A stretch of 64,000 bases of DNA from Dipteris shenzhenensis (Eukaryota; Polypodiophyta; Polypodiopsida; Gleicheniales). The notes under the pieces are model-generated. The model searched no databases. It saw only the letters and a list, made by a program, of their open reading frames with translations, and was not told the origin of the DNA. The stretch lies in assembly GCA_047967505.1 (NCBI GenBank), contig CM106539.1; one strand, given 5' to 3'. How positions within the stretch are numbered: the first letter of the stretch is position 1; every line of letters starts with the position of its first letter. A program made the translations under genes and the position numbers. Below are positions 10,444 to 21,245 of this stretch, piece by piece.

Positions 10444-12482
10444 CCGGCACTGTTTTGGGACACATCGTCTCTCAACATGGGATTGCAACTGACATGGACA
10501 AAATCAAAATCATCATGGAATTGCCTCCTCCTACAAATTCCAAAGGTGTACAGGTCTTTATGGGACATGCCGGCTATTATAGAAGATTTATATTGCGGTA
10601 TGCCATGATAGCTAGACCACTTTACAAATTATTAGTGGAGTTCTTATGGACCGAAGAGTGCGACCAAGCCTTTGAGCTTTTAAAGTGGCGCCTAATCACA
10701 GCACCCATCCTTCTATCTCCCAATTGGGATATTGATTTTCACGTTCATACTGATGGATCCAAGTATGCAATTGGGAGTGTGCTTTGTCAACCTGGTGAAC
10801 ATAAGAAAGACTACCCCGTCTACTTCGCCAGTCGACAACTCAATGATGCAGAGATCAACTATACAACCACAGAAAGGGAAGCCCTAGCAATGGTGTACAG
10901 TGTAAAGAAATTTTGGCACTATCTACTCGCAAATGATTTTGTCTTCTACACCGATCATCAAGCTTTGCTATATCTTGTGAACCGTCTGTGTACCACAGGA
11001 AGAATAACCAGATGGCTCCTCTTGCTGCAAGAATTCAACTTCAAAATTGTGGTCCGCAAAGGTGCCCAACACTACATTGCCGATCACATGTCTCGAGTCA
11101 AGACAGGAGAAGAAGCCACTGGAGTAGAAGATGACTTACCAGATGCCACACTATTTCAAATAGATGCTGTTCCCGAATGGTGTGGAGATATCATTGGGTA
11201 CTTGATGGCAGGAAGACCACCCCCTGACATGAAAGCAGTAGATGCCAGAAAATTGATTCTAAAGGCTGCACCCTATCAACTCATTGCAGGACAACTATAC
11301 AAGATGGGAAAGGACCAGATATTAAGAAGATGTGTAATGCCTCATGAGATTCTGCCAATCCTGAGTGAAGTCCATGAAGGCATTGCAGGAGGACACTTCC
11401 AAGGGGAAGCCACAGCAAGAAAAGTTCTCCTCGCAGGCTACTAGTGGCCAACACTGTGGGCAGATGCCTATGAATATGTAAAAGGCTATGATGTATGCCA
11501 ACGAACTATTAAACCATAACACAAAGACTTCAATCCCCTAACAACAGTTGTTGCACAACAACCATTTGAAAAATGGGGGATTGATTATGTGGGTCCCATA
11601 CATCCAGCAGCAAAAGGAACACAGGTACGCTACATCATTGTGGCCACTGATTACTTTACAAAATGGGTTGAAGCTAAAGCAGTCAGAAAGGCAGATGCCA
11701 AAAGCACAGCAAGATTCTTGTACGAACATGTGATCACCCGATTTGGATGCCACCTTGAAATTGTGTCGGATAGAGGCACACATTTTGTCAATGAGGTAAT
11801 CCAAGAACTCTTGTGACCTGGCTTCATGGTCATTCATAGAAAAAGCACACCCTACTACCCCCAAGGGAATGGACTAGCAGAATCCACAAATAAAATCATA
11901 TGCAATATCCTCACCAAGGTAGTAGAACCACAGCGTTCTGATTGGGCAGAGAAACTGAATGCAGCCTTATGGGCATACAGAACCACATTCAAGGTCAGTA
12001 CAGGTAACACACCTTTTCAATTGGTGTACGGCCTTGAAGCCGTGGTCCCACTCGAATTTGTAATACCAAGTCTATGCATCGCAATACAGGAACGCATGGG
12101 TGATCATGAGTCCTTGAAAGAAAGGCTCTGTCAGTTGGAAAAGCATACAGAGACAAGACTCGTCGCTTATCATGCCATGACAACAGAAAAACGTCGAAGA
12201 AAGGCATGGTTTGACAGAAATTTGAAAGCTAAAGACATCAAGGAAGGCGACTTAGTCCTGTTATACAATGCCAAAGTACACAAGGGAAAACTGAAGTATC
12301 TAGGTCAAGGACCCTACCGAGTACGAAAGATGAATCCCATCGGAGCTGTGCTACTTGAAACACTAGATGGAGTCCAATTCAACACAACAATAAACGGGAG
12401 CCGACTGAAGCGCTACTACATCAACACGCGAGCCATCCCCGACAAAAACGAAGATTTGGGAAACCAAGTCTTCCTTAGTTAG
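10444..12482 (+). pseudogene. Gyp-1 RT remnant, RNase H and integrase
   Basis: One frame, broken by TAG 11442, TAA 11517 and TGA 11814, starts at the last RT motif (VLGHIVSQHGI). It continues through the connection region and RNase H: the first catalytic Asp lies in HTDGSKYAIG, Glu in TTEREALAM and Asp in FYTDHQALL. Integrase follows, with an HHCC zinc region (partly lost at the first two stops), WGIDYVGP, VSDRGTHF and GNGLAESTN as the D,D,E residues, and a C-terminal GPYRV/NGSRLKRYY region. Fingers and palm of RT, with the DD pair, are absent, so no DNA synthesis is possible. Confidence 0.9.
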
Positions 12483-13375
12483 GATTAGATTGTATCACAA
12501 GCACTCACTCGCATATGCACGTTTTTGCACATATAGTTTGCACTAGATTGTTACACGCACACTCACTGCATACGCATGTTTTTTGCACATTAGGGATGTT
12601 TGAGTCTTAGTTTCCCTATCAAATCCCACAAATAAGCATATAGTTAGACACATCACATGCACTCACATGATTTTGCATAGGCACATAATAGATTGCATAA
12701 AAAATAGTATCACACACTTTCATTCCATACTCTCAAAGCATGCAATGAATTCACACGTAGTACACAAAGCTATGCCAAAACTCAAGATGAATTGGCAACA
12801 GAGTCTGCAGCCTCCGCAACGAGACCCCCGCCAAACATCACAGCCGTCTCCTATATGCAAAAATATCAAACTTGCATACTAATTATCTACAAGCTCAATG
12901 CTACGGGTGCAATCGCATCCAACATGTATGCAAGATAGCAAGAAATGACAGCCTCAACAACGAGACCCCCGCCAAACCTCTTCCCAAGAAGATTCGATGG
13001 CAGCGTCCGCAACCTCAGCAACGAGATCCCCTCTGACATTCATAGTCATCTACCCCTCCTGAAGTGGAGATAAGCTTCTTGACCAACATCCTTTTATACC
13101 AATCCTCCACAACGAGACCCCCGCTAAACCTCTTCCCAAGAAGATTCGATGGCAGCGTCCGCAACCTCAGCAACGAGCTCCCCTTTGACATTCATAGTCA
13201 TCTACCCCTCCTTAAGAGGAGATAAGTTTCTTGACTATTGACTAAAAATTGTATGGTGCTAAGGCTCTACAGCAGGACCGATTGGCACGACACAAGTTCC
13301 ACAGCCACTGGACTAAAAACATGGCAACATAGGTACGTGATCGCAATAAGCCATAACCCGAGGACGGGTAATAAA
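12483..13375 (+). repeat. Gyp-1 3' untranslated region with ~152-bp tandem copies
   Basis: Two copies of a unit holding ACAACGAGACCCCCGC...CTTCCCAAGAAGATTCGATGGCAGC start near 12951 and 13103, and a shorter copy of its first part is near 12806-12835. The remainder is non-coding sequence between integrase and the 3' LTR. Confidence 0.75.
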
Positions 13376-13390
13376 ATGGATCCGGGGGTA
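13376..13390 (+). other. Gyp-1 polypurine tract
   Basis: A purine-rich stretch (ATGGATCCGGGGGTA) lies immediately before the 3' LTR, where second-strand DNA synthesis is primed. It is a modest tract, interrupted by pyrimidines. Confidence 0.6.
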
Positions 13391-14567
13391 TGTTGACTCT
13401 GTGCCAACATGAACTTATGAAGAATTGACTCTGTGCCAACATGAACTTATGAAGAAAGAGAAGGTGTTACAATTTTGTGTTACAACTTCTAGACACAACT
13501 TTATGTTACGACTTTGTGTAACAACTTTGTGTTGCAAGTTTGTGTTACAAGTTTATGTTACGACTTTGTGTAACAACTTTGTGTTACATCTTCTACATGA
13601 AGAGAGAGAATGTGTTACGACTTTGTGACACAACTTTGTGTTACAACTTTGTGATACAACTTTGTGTTACAACTTTGTGATACGACTTTGTGTTACATGC
13701 AGAGAGAGAAGCTCTCCAACTTGTATAAATACCCCATAATGGAATGAAGCCCTCACTCTTGGGGCATTGTGTTGAGTCTACATTGGTATTCCAAGCATTT
13801 GTCTCAAGTGTCCATGCTTCCTTGCACTGCACATCCAAAAGCATGTCCTAACCTTGCAACCCTTCTCCCCTCTCCTCCAACCCTGCAACCCACCCTCTCC
13901 CTCTCCTCCTCCCTCCTCCCTCCTCCTCCTCCCTCCTCCTCCTCCTCCTCCTCCTCCTCCTCCTCCTCCTCCTCTCTCCTCCCTCTCCCTCCTCCTCTTC
14001 CCTCCTCCTCCTTCCTCGTCTCTCTCTTCCTTCACCCATGCTCTTACACCTTCTTCCTCTCCCACTCCTATGCTTTCCTAAACCCTTAAACTCCATGATC
14101 TACGAGGGAGACGAGTTCTCCACCATGTACTCTACTCCGAACCTTGGACCCTCCTTCTAACCCTGGACTCCTTCTAAACCTTGGAACCCCCTTCTAAACC
14201 CTGGAACTCTTTCTAACCCTGAACTCTTTCTAAACCCTGGATCCTCCTTCTGAACCCTTGAACTCTTTCTAAACCCTGGAACCTCCTTCTGAACCCTTAA
14301 ACTCCTCCTAAACCCTACAACCCCCAATGAAGGCGAAAGCCTTCATTACCCCAACAACAATGGTTTACGTGCCTTTTACACATGCTTGCATTTTGTTTAC
14401 TCACCACACTTAAGCCTACGTCTCTCACCGGAACACGACTCGAGGTCCCAAGCTACACATATACTACAACGACAAACCCAGTATATCTGTAGGTGACAAA
14501 AAGCCTCGGAACCCTGCAACATAGAATACCCAGCTCTTCCTACGAAAGCAGTAGAAAAGAGACAACA
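13391..14567 (+). repeat. Gyp-1 3' LTR
   Basis: It matches the 5' LTR end to end at about 99%, including the TATA box (13724-13731) and the TTACAACTTTGTG minisatellite. The CTC microsatellite has a different arrangement. It ends in CA, followed by the target duplication GGTAT (14568-14572). Confidence 0.96.
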
Positions 14568-14572
14568 GGTAT

Positions 14573-16234
14573 CCTGTGGATAGGCTGAAATATGATGGAT
14601 TTACAGCCATTCACTATGCCTATATGGTCAAAGTGATACAAGAACCAGAACCCACTTCTTTTGAGCAAGCCATGGGAAATGAAAAATGGGAGAAAGCCAT
14701 GGATGAAGAAATGGATGCCTTGGATGCTAATGCTACATGGAAATTGGTGCCTTTGCCTAAAGGCAAGAATGCAATTGGCTGTAAGTGGGTTTATAAGATC
14801 AAGCACAATGCAGATGGTTCTGTGAATAGATACAAGGCAAGATTAGTTGTCAAGGGGTATGCACAGACATATGGCATTGATTATGAAGAAACTTTCAGCC
14901 CAGTTGCAAGAATGGCAACCGTAAGAGCAGCCATTGCTATGGCTGCATCAAAGGGATGGTCTTTACATCAGATGGATGTAAAGAATGCCTTCTTGCATGG
15001 TGATTTGCAAGAAGAGGTCTTTATGGAGCAGCCAGCAGGTTATGTTCATGCTATTCATCCTGAGTTTGCTTGCAGGTTGAAGAAAGCCTTGTATGGCTTG
15101 AAGCAAGCACCTAGAGCATGGTCTGACAAGATAGGACAGTATCTTGTCACTATTGGCTTTCAGATTTCCAAGGCAGATTTCTCACTCTATGTGAGAAAAA
15201 CAGAGAAAGGGATTATGCTGCTGGTCATTTATGTTGATGATTTGATCATCACAGGTGATAGTGATGAAGATATCCTTCATGTGAAAATGCTATTGCGGCA
15301 GAAGTTTGAGATGAAGGATTTGGGAGAGCTGCGTTATTTCTTGGGCATTGAGGTGATTAGATCACCAAGTGGGATACAGCTCTTGCAGAGGCAGTATGGA
15401 TTGGACATGCTGTCCAAATATGGGATGACAGGCTGTAAGCCTATTTCACTTCCTTTGGAGCAGAATGTGAAGCTGAGCACAGATGCAGGTGGGCTTCTGG
15501 AAGACCCTACTATGTACAGACGCATAGTAGGAAGTTTGATTTACATGACTATTACCAGGCCAGATTTGAGCTATGCTGTTGGGTTGGTAAGTCAGTTTAT
15601 GCAAGCTCCAAGGAAACCACATTTGGATGCGGCTAGAAGCATACTCAGGTATGTGAAGTCCACATTGCAGTATGGACTATTTTATGAGGCTGGGGTTCAG
15701 ATACAGTTGCATGGATACACTGATGCTGATTGGGCTGGTAGCATTTCTGATAGACGATCTACCAGTGGATATGTGTTCTCTTTTGGGAGTGCTGCAGTCA
15801 CTTGGAGCAGCAAGAAATAGCCTACAGTTGCCTTGTCGAGCACAGAGGCTGAGTACAGGAGGGGTGCAGCAATGGCTACATGTGAGGTAGCTTGGTTGCA
15901 TAAGCTACTCTATGATATGCATCAGTCTACAGATGGGCCAGTTGTCATTTATTGTGACAACATGAGTAGTATACATTTGGCAAAGAACCCAGTCTTTCAT
16001 GCCAGAACAAAGCACATTGAGGTGCATTATCACTATGTGCGGGAGAAGGTTTTACTAGGTCTTATTGATCTAGTTTATGTCAGCACAGAGGATCAGGTAG
16101 CTGACATATTCACGAAAGCATTGGGCGTAGAGAAGCTGCGCAAGTTCAGAGACCTGCTTGGTGTGCAGGATTTGGGATTGAGCTCGAGGGGGAGTGTTGA
16201 GATATCGAGCTCCACTCGAGATATGCCAGGGTGA
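14573..16234 (+). pseudogene. Cop-1 reverse transcriptase and RNase H
   Basis: This resumes the pol frame cut at 5044. RT spans about 14740-15480: [20 protein letters not shown] (catalytic Asp), [11 protein letters not shown] and the YVDD active site at 15230-15241 are all present. The RNase H region follows (GYTDADWAG, SSTEAEY, CDNMSS), ending in the conserved KHIEVHYHYVRE and DQVADIFTKAL. TAG at 15818 falls in SSKK*PTVALSS; Cop-3 has Gln (CAG) there. One extra Arg codon sits just after AEY. The last codons run into the 3' LTR. Confidence 0.93.
16180..16194 (+). other. Cop-1 polypurine tract
   Basis: GAGCTCGAGGGGGAG borders the 3' LTR and is conserved, in reverse complement, beside the LTRs of Cop-3 (33974-33988) and Cop-4. 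Confidence 0.8.
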
Positions 16235-16547
16235 CTGTTGTGCATTTATGTCACCGACTTGTTAGCTGGAGATGCGGTTGGTACACCGCCCACGAATAAT
16301 AGCTGGATGACAGCTATCCTTATCTACTATAGTTTGTGGCTCAGTTAGTATGCCACCTTAGTTAGTTGAGTTTGGTTTGAGACCCACATATAGGGTTCTT
16401 CTATTTCTTTGTACGAGAGTTCTTTTGGCTTACACAACTAAGAAGAGGAAAACTGTTTTCAGCCTCCACCTTTGTGTGTATTCCCCCATTTGTGATTGTG
16501 AGAAAGCCGCAAGTGAGACTCCTTCCCTCTCTCCCACTATCTTCACA
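16195..16547 (+). repeat. Cop-1 3' LTR
   Basis: 353 bases, TG...CA, two differences from the 5' LTR. It is followed by the target duplication GGGAG and by the G-rich/GA sequence that also lies upstream of the element. Confidence 0.97.
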
Positions 16548-16571
16548 GGGAGGGGGGGGGGGGAGAGAGAG

Positions 16572-16835
16572 AGAGATCTCCTCGGGGGGGTCACTCATCA
16601 TATGTAACCCTATCACATGAGTTCAACATAAGGATTTTTTTTATTTCTAAAATTTACGAAAATAAATATACATAAGGGACTATTTAAAATAGTTTTGGAA
16701 AAAATTTACAGATTTGTATAGAAAAGGGTACATTTTATTAATGAAAAAATTTACAGATAAGGGATTTTAAATATAGGCCTTGAACCCACGTGATATAGAG
16801 GGTTTATACATAGTGACCCCCTCGAGGAGATCTCT
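16572..16835. mobile_element. MITE-like element with 24-bp terminal inverted repeats
   Basis: The ends 16572-16595 (AGAGATCTCCTCGG...TCACT) and 16812-16835 are reverse complements over 24 bases with one mismatch, and weaker symmetry continues inward. The 264-base interior is AT-rich and non-coding. This is the form of a non-autonomous DNA transposon. The left end abuts a GA repeat, so no target duplication can be read and no superfamily can be assigned. Confidence 0.65.
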
Positions 16836-17139
16836 AGGTTTTTCATTCATGATATGGAAGATTACATGGGCACATAATAGAGAGAGCCTGAATTGTGAGA
16901 TATGCCCCTACTATTGCTCTATGCAAAAAATCTAATCCACTTTTGCAGTAAGTCAAGAGGGACATGCAAGCATGCTTGGATGCATTAGGAAAATTTTGTA
17001 GATGCTCAAGTATGTAGGTCAATATTGTCAAGACCAAAGTAATTGTAGATACATTCAAAGGGTGCTTTTGGAAGCAGTGACCTCATACAAATAAGTAGGG
17101 TTGGAATTTGAATGAAACTAATAGTGGAATGAATTGTAG

Positions 17140-17545
17140 AATGATAGTGAACTGGCCATAGCCTAAAGACATCCATGAGTTATGATATTTTCTAGGTATG
17201 CATAGTTTCTATCATAGGTTTGTTAAGAACTTCTCACACAAGGCACATCCATTGATCGAACTCCTACGTACGACTCATTTTTTCTCTTGGGGAGAGTAGA
17301 ACACATTAGCTTCCCAACAACTTAAAGAGGCAATGGACCAAACACCTATTGACCATGCTAGACTTCATGAGACCTTTCTTTATCATGGTCAATGATGCTA
17401 GTGGGCAGGGTTTTTGGGGCTGGGATCATGCAAGACAATCATCCAATTGCATTTGAGTCATGTAAGTTGAAACCAATGGAGCTAAACTATTACACAAATG
17501 ACAAAGAGTTAGCCCTAATGTGGTTCATGCTCTTAAACTCTGGAA
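17140..17545 (+). pseudogene. Gypsy RT-end/RNase H relic
   Basis: Translated pieces give FLGMHSFYHRFVKNFSHKAHPL (about 17190-17260), FSWGE, and then, after a frame change, QDNHPIAFESCKLKPMELNYY..DKELAL (about 17425-17515). These are the RT connection and RNase H of a gypsy element, most like chromoviruses and unlike the other gypsies here. Stops and shifts are frequent. 16836-17139 holds no feature I can see. Confidence 0.8.
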
Positions 17546-17571
17546 GAAGTAACTTAGGGATTCCAAGTTAC

Positions 17572-19500
17572 TCAATCCCAATTCTTGCACACCAAGCAGG
17601 TCTCTGAACTTGTGTAGCTTCTCTGCACCCAATGCCTTCATGAATATGTCAGCTACCTGATCCTCTATGCTGACATAAACTAGATCAATAAGACCTAGTA
17701 AAACCTTCTCCCGCACATAGTGATAATGCACCTCAATGTGCTTTGTTCTAGCATTGATAGACTGGGTTATTTGCCAAGTGTATACTGCTCATGTTGTCAC
17801 AATTAATGACAACTGGCCCATCTGTAGACTGATGCATATCATAGAGTAGATTATGCAACCAAGCTACCTCACATGCAGCCATTGCTGCACCCCTGTACTC
17901 AGCCTCTATGCTCGACAAGGCAACTGTAGGCTATTCCTTGCTACTCCAAGTGACTACAGCACTCCCAAAAGAGAACACATATCCACTGGTAGATCGTTTA
18001 TTAGAAATACTACCAGCCCAATCAGCATCAGTGTATCAATGCAACTGTATATGAAACCCAGCCTCATAAAATAGTCCATACTGCAATGTGGACTTCACAT
18101 ACCTGAGTATGCGTCTAGCCGCATCCAAATGTGGTTTCCTAGGAGGCTGCATAAACTGACTTACCAATCCAACATCATAGCTCAAATCAAATTTCCTACT
18201 ATGCGTTTGTACATAGTAGGGTCTTCCAAAAGCTCACCTGCATCTGTGCTCAGCTTCACATTCTGCTCCAAAGGAACTGAAATAGGCTTATAGCTTGTCA
18301 TCCCATATTTGGATAGCATGTCCAATCCATACTGCCTCTGCAAGAGCTGTATCCCACTTGGTGATCTAATCACCTCAATGCTCAAGAAATAGTTATATAA
18401 ATCAAATATTTGATTTAATAGTTATATAAATCAAATTTCCTACTATGCGTTTGTACATAGTAGGGTCTTCCAAAAGCTCACCTGCATCTGTGCTCAGCTT
18501 CACATTCTGCTCCAAAGGAACTGAAATAGGCTTACAGCTTGTCATCCCATATTTGGATAGCATGTCCAATCCATACTGCCTCTGCAAGTGCTGTATCCCA
18601 CTTGGTGATCTAATCACCTCAATGCCCAAGAAATAACGCAGCTCTCCCAAATCCTTCATCGCAAACTTGTGCTTCAATAGCATTTTCACATGAAGGATAT
18701 CTTCATCACTATCACCTATGATGATGAAATCATCAACATAAATGACAAGCAGCATAATACCTTTCTCTGTTTTTCTCACATAAAGTGAGAAATATGCATT
18801 GGAAATCTGAAAGCCAATAGTGACAAGATACTATCCTATCTTGTCAGACCATGCTCTAGGTGCTTGCTTTAAGCCATACAAGGCTTTCTTCAACCTGCAA
18901 ACAAACTCAGGATGAACAGCATGAACATAACCTGGTGGCTGCTCCATAAAAACCTCTTCTTACAAATCACCATGCAAGAAGGCATTCTTTACATCCATCT
19001 GACGTAAAGACCATCCCTTTGATGTAGCCATAGCAATGATTGCTCTTACAGTTGCCATCCTTGCAACAGGATTGAATGTTTCTTCATAATCAATGCCATA
19101 TGTCTGCATACCCCTTGACAACTAATCTTGCCTTGTATCTGTTCACAGAACCATCTGCATTGTGCTTCACCTTATAAGCCCACTTACAGCCAATTGCATT
19201 CTTGTCTTTAGGCAAAGGCACCAATTCCCATGTAGCATTTGCTTCCAAGGCATCCATTTCTTCATCCATGGCTTTCTCCCATTTTTCTTTTCCCATGGCT
19301 TCCTCAAAAGAAGTGGGTTCTGGTTCCTGTATCACTTTGACCATATAGGCATAGTGAATGGCTATAAATCCATCATATTTCAGCCTATCCATAGGATATC
19401 TAGCTCTAGTAGACCTACGCAAAATAGGCTCACTTCCAGGTGCTCTCAAGACATCCCTGGTCTTCCTTACTCCAGGTGTAACAACAGAAGGAATACCCAA
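17572..19500 (-). pseudogene. Cop-2 reverse transcriptase and RNase H
   Basis: Reading leftwards from about 19500: IN-RT linker ([12 protein letters not shown]), RT start, a two-base loss at about 19108 (KGYAD instead of KGYAQTYG), the polymerase region, YVDD (near 18735) and GDSDEDILHVKMLL. The internal duplication follows, then RNase H ending DQVADIFMKALG. The Gln codon after SSK(K/E) is TAG here as in Cop-1. Similarity ends at LLGVQELGLS. Confidence 0.88.
18187..18640 (-). repeat. Internal direct duplication in Cop-2 RT, 244-bp period
   Basis: 18187-18395 and 18431-18640 are near-identical copies of the segment encoding LRYFLGIEVIRSPSG to PTMYKRIVGNL. Between them lies an AT-rich link containing two TTATATAAATCAAAT copies. 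The part normally present between ATAGCTCAAAT and CAAATTTCC is missing at the left copy, which points to a repair or recombination event using a short CAAAT match. Confidence 0.9.
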
Positions 19501-20942
19501 CTCATCAATAATGCTCTATTCTGAGCCACTGGATTCACCATCCACATAAGAGTGACCTACATTCACATCAAACATGGGCTGATCTACCTTCTCTTTTCCT
19601 TTTTGTGATGCCTGCATACCACTATCTACATTGCTTTGAGGAGATTCTCTTGATCTCAATCTGCCTGTCCATGGCGAAGTATGTGAACCACTGCTAGAGG
19701 ACATTGCAGGTCCACTAATATTTTGTGATTCCTGCTGTGAATTCTGTGCAGCATTACCATTTTGTGCATCTACATCAATCATCACATTTACTGGTTTATA
19801 CCAGCTGCTCATCTCATAAAAAACAACATCTTTGCTCACTGTAAACTTATGAGTAGAAGGGTTATAGCATCTATGCCCTTTTTGCAGCAGAGAATAACCA
19901 ATAAGACACACTTCTCAGCTTTTGGATCCAACTTGGACCTCAAATCATCTGGCACATGAACATAGGCAATGCAACCAAAAATTTTCGAATGAGAAATAAG
20001 TGGTTTCCTACCAGTATACATCTCCTCTGGCATGATGCCATGTATTGCTGTAGTGGGAGTCCTGTTCATTATGTAAACTACTGTAGCAACTGCTTCAGCC
20101 CAATAATAATCTGGAAGGTCTTTTTCATTTAGCATGGCCCGAGATATCTCTCCAATATGCCTGTTTTTCCTTTCTGCAAGTCCATTTTGCTGTGGGGTAT
20201 GACTGCATGAATATTGCTGCTTTATGCCATGCTCCTGCAGGAACCTTGCAAACTCATTTAAGAGGTACTCTCCCCCTCCATCTGACCTTAGGCATTTTAT
20301 TTGCAAGCCTGTTTCTTTTTCAACCATAGCTTTAAAAGCTTTGAAGTGCCCAAACACTTCACTTTTCTTTCTCATAAAATACACCCAAACTTTTCTACTG
20401 TAGTCATCAATAAAAGTGACAAAATAATGACAACCTCCAATAGATGCAGCTTTAGTAGTCCATACATCAGAGTGGATTAATTCTAATGGCTTCTTAATCT
20501 CTTGAACATGCCTAGAAAATGGTTTCCTTGCCTGTTTTCCAAATTGATAGGCTTCACAAACCTTATGCATTTCTGCAACCTTGAATTTAGGCAATCCTAC
20601 AACAATGTTTTGGGCCTGCATTGATTTAAGTCGCTGTACATTAACATGACCAATGTGTTTATGCCAGATATCAATATTTGCAACTACACCGGTCCCATGT
20701 GCAAACATTGCTGCACTCAATTCAGGCATGTCCACATCCAACGTAAGTATCTTGCCCTTCTTCTTTCCGTTTGCTATCAAGCGATCGTTATTTTTCATAT
20801 CCTCGACAAAGCATCCATGAGGATTAAATCTGACCTGCAAGCCCTGCTGAACCATTTGACCAATAGAAACCAGGTTCCTAGTGATATTCGGGACATGAAA
20901 TACATCAGACAGGTATTTCTTTTTCCCATCCTGCATAGACAA
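19501..20942 (-). pseudogene. Cop-2 integrase and linker
   Basis: A 368-codon frame (20942-19836) covers the end of the protease region, pre-integrase (IDIWHKHIGHVN) and an integrase whose D,D,E residues (LIHSDVW, LRSDGGGEY, GLAERKN) are all kept. It is the best-preserved integrase of the copia copies. Near 19900 a small deletion shifts the frame (EKCV to LLVIL). The linker then reads in another frame to a stop (about 19516) where Cop-1 has Gln (SEQSIDDE), an apparent CAG to TAG change. Confidence 0.9.
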
Positions 20943-20948
20943 AGGAAT

Positions 20949-21245
20949 TGTAAAGAATTAGGGAGAGAGATAGGAGACTCAAGTTCAGCTTTCTTCACAA
21001 CACACAAAAGAGAGAGGACACAAGGTTGGAGGGTGAAGCCTTTCTTCACTTTTGCACACAACAACAATACAATAGAAGAGGGAAATACCCTATATGTCAA
21101 AACCTAGAATACGTGGTTCATATGTGAACCCAAACCAAAACATACGTGGTAGTCTAACTACACCACGAGTACAACTAACATAGACGGTGACATAAATGAT
21201 AGTCATCCAGGAGATATGTCGGGGATAGAGCTTGATATCTCAACA
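20949..21245 (-). mobile_element. Solo LTR of a related copia family inserted in Cop-2
   Basis: A 297-base unit, read on the minus strand from TGTTGAGATATC to CTTTACA, interrupts Cop-2 between IGKIP and SMQDGKK. GGAAT is present on both sides (20944-20948 and 21246-21250). Its opening matches the Cop LTR start but the rest is diverged, so it comes from a sister family. Only one LTR remains, as after recombination between two LTRs. Confidence 0.93.

Larger units (their letters stand above)
5045..14567 (+). mobile_element. Gyp-1: Ty3/gypsy element nested in Cop-1, RT core deleted
   Basis: LTRs of 1178 and 1177 bases, a Tat/Athila-type primer site, gag, zinc fingers, RT tail-RNase H-integrase and a purine tract before the 3' LTR define the element. 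GGTAT is duplicated at 5040-5044 and 14568-14572, and Cop-1 pol resumes in frame outside it. The LTRs differ at roughly ten substitutions plus a CTC-repeat length change, so it is recent. Protease and the RT fingers/palm are absent and integrase has three stops, so it must have depended on another element. No chromodomain is visible. Confidence 0.96.
1506..16547 (+). mobile_element. Cop-1: Ty1/copia LTR retrotransposon, split by nested Gyp-1
   Basis: Two 353-base LTRs (1506-1858, 16195-16547), both TG...CA, flank a tRNA-Met primer site, copia-order gag-PR-IN-RT-RNase H and a polypurine tract. GGGAG is duplicated on each side. Without Gyp-1 and its target duplication the element is about 5.5 kb, a normal copia size. 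I counted two LTR mismatches in 353, so the insertion is young. Pol is nevertheless broken by two in-frame TAGs (3592, 15818), a one-base insertion (3866-3869) and the 9.5-kb nested element, so it cannot act autonomously. Confidence 0.97.

Noticed and set aside
12951-13240. CRISPR-like direct repeats
   Set aside because: Only two full long units in plant retrotransposon sequence; no short repeat-spacer pattern.
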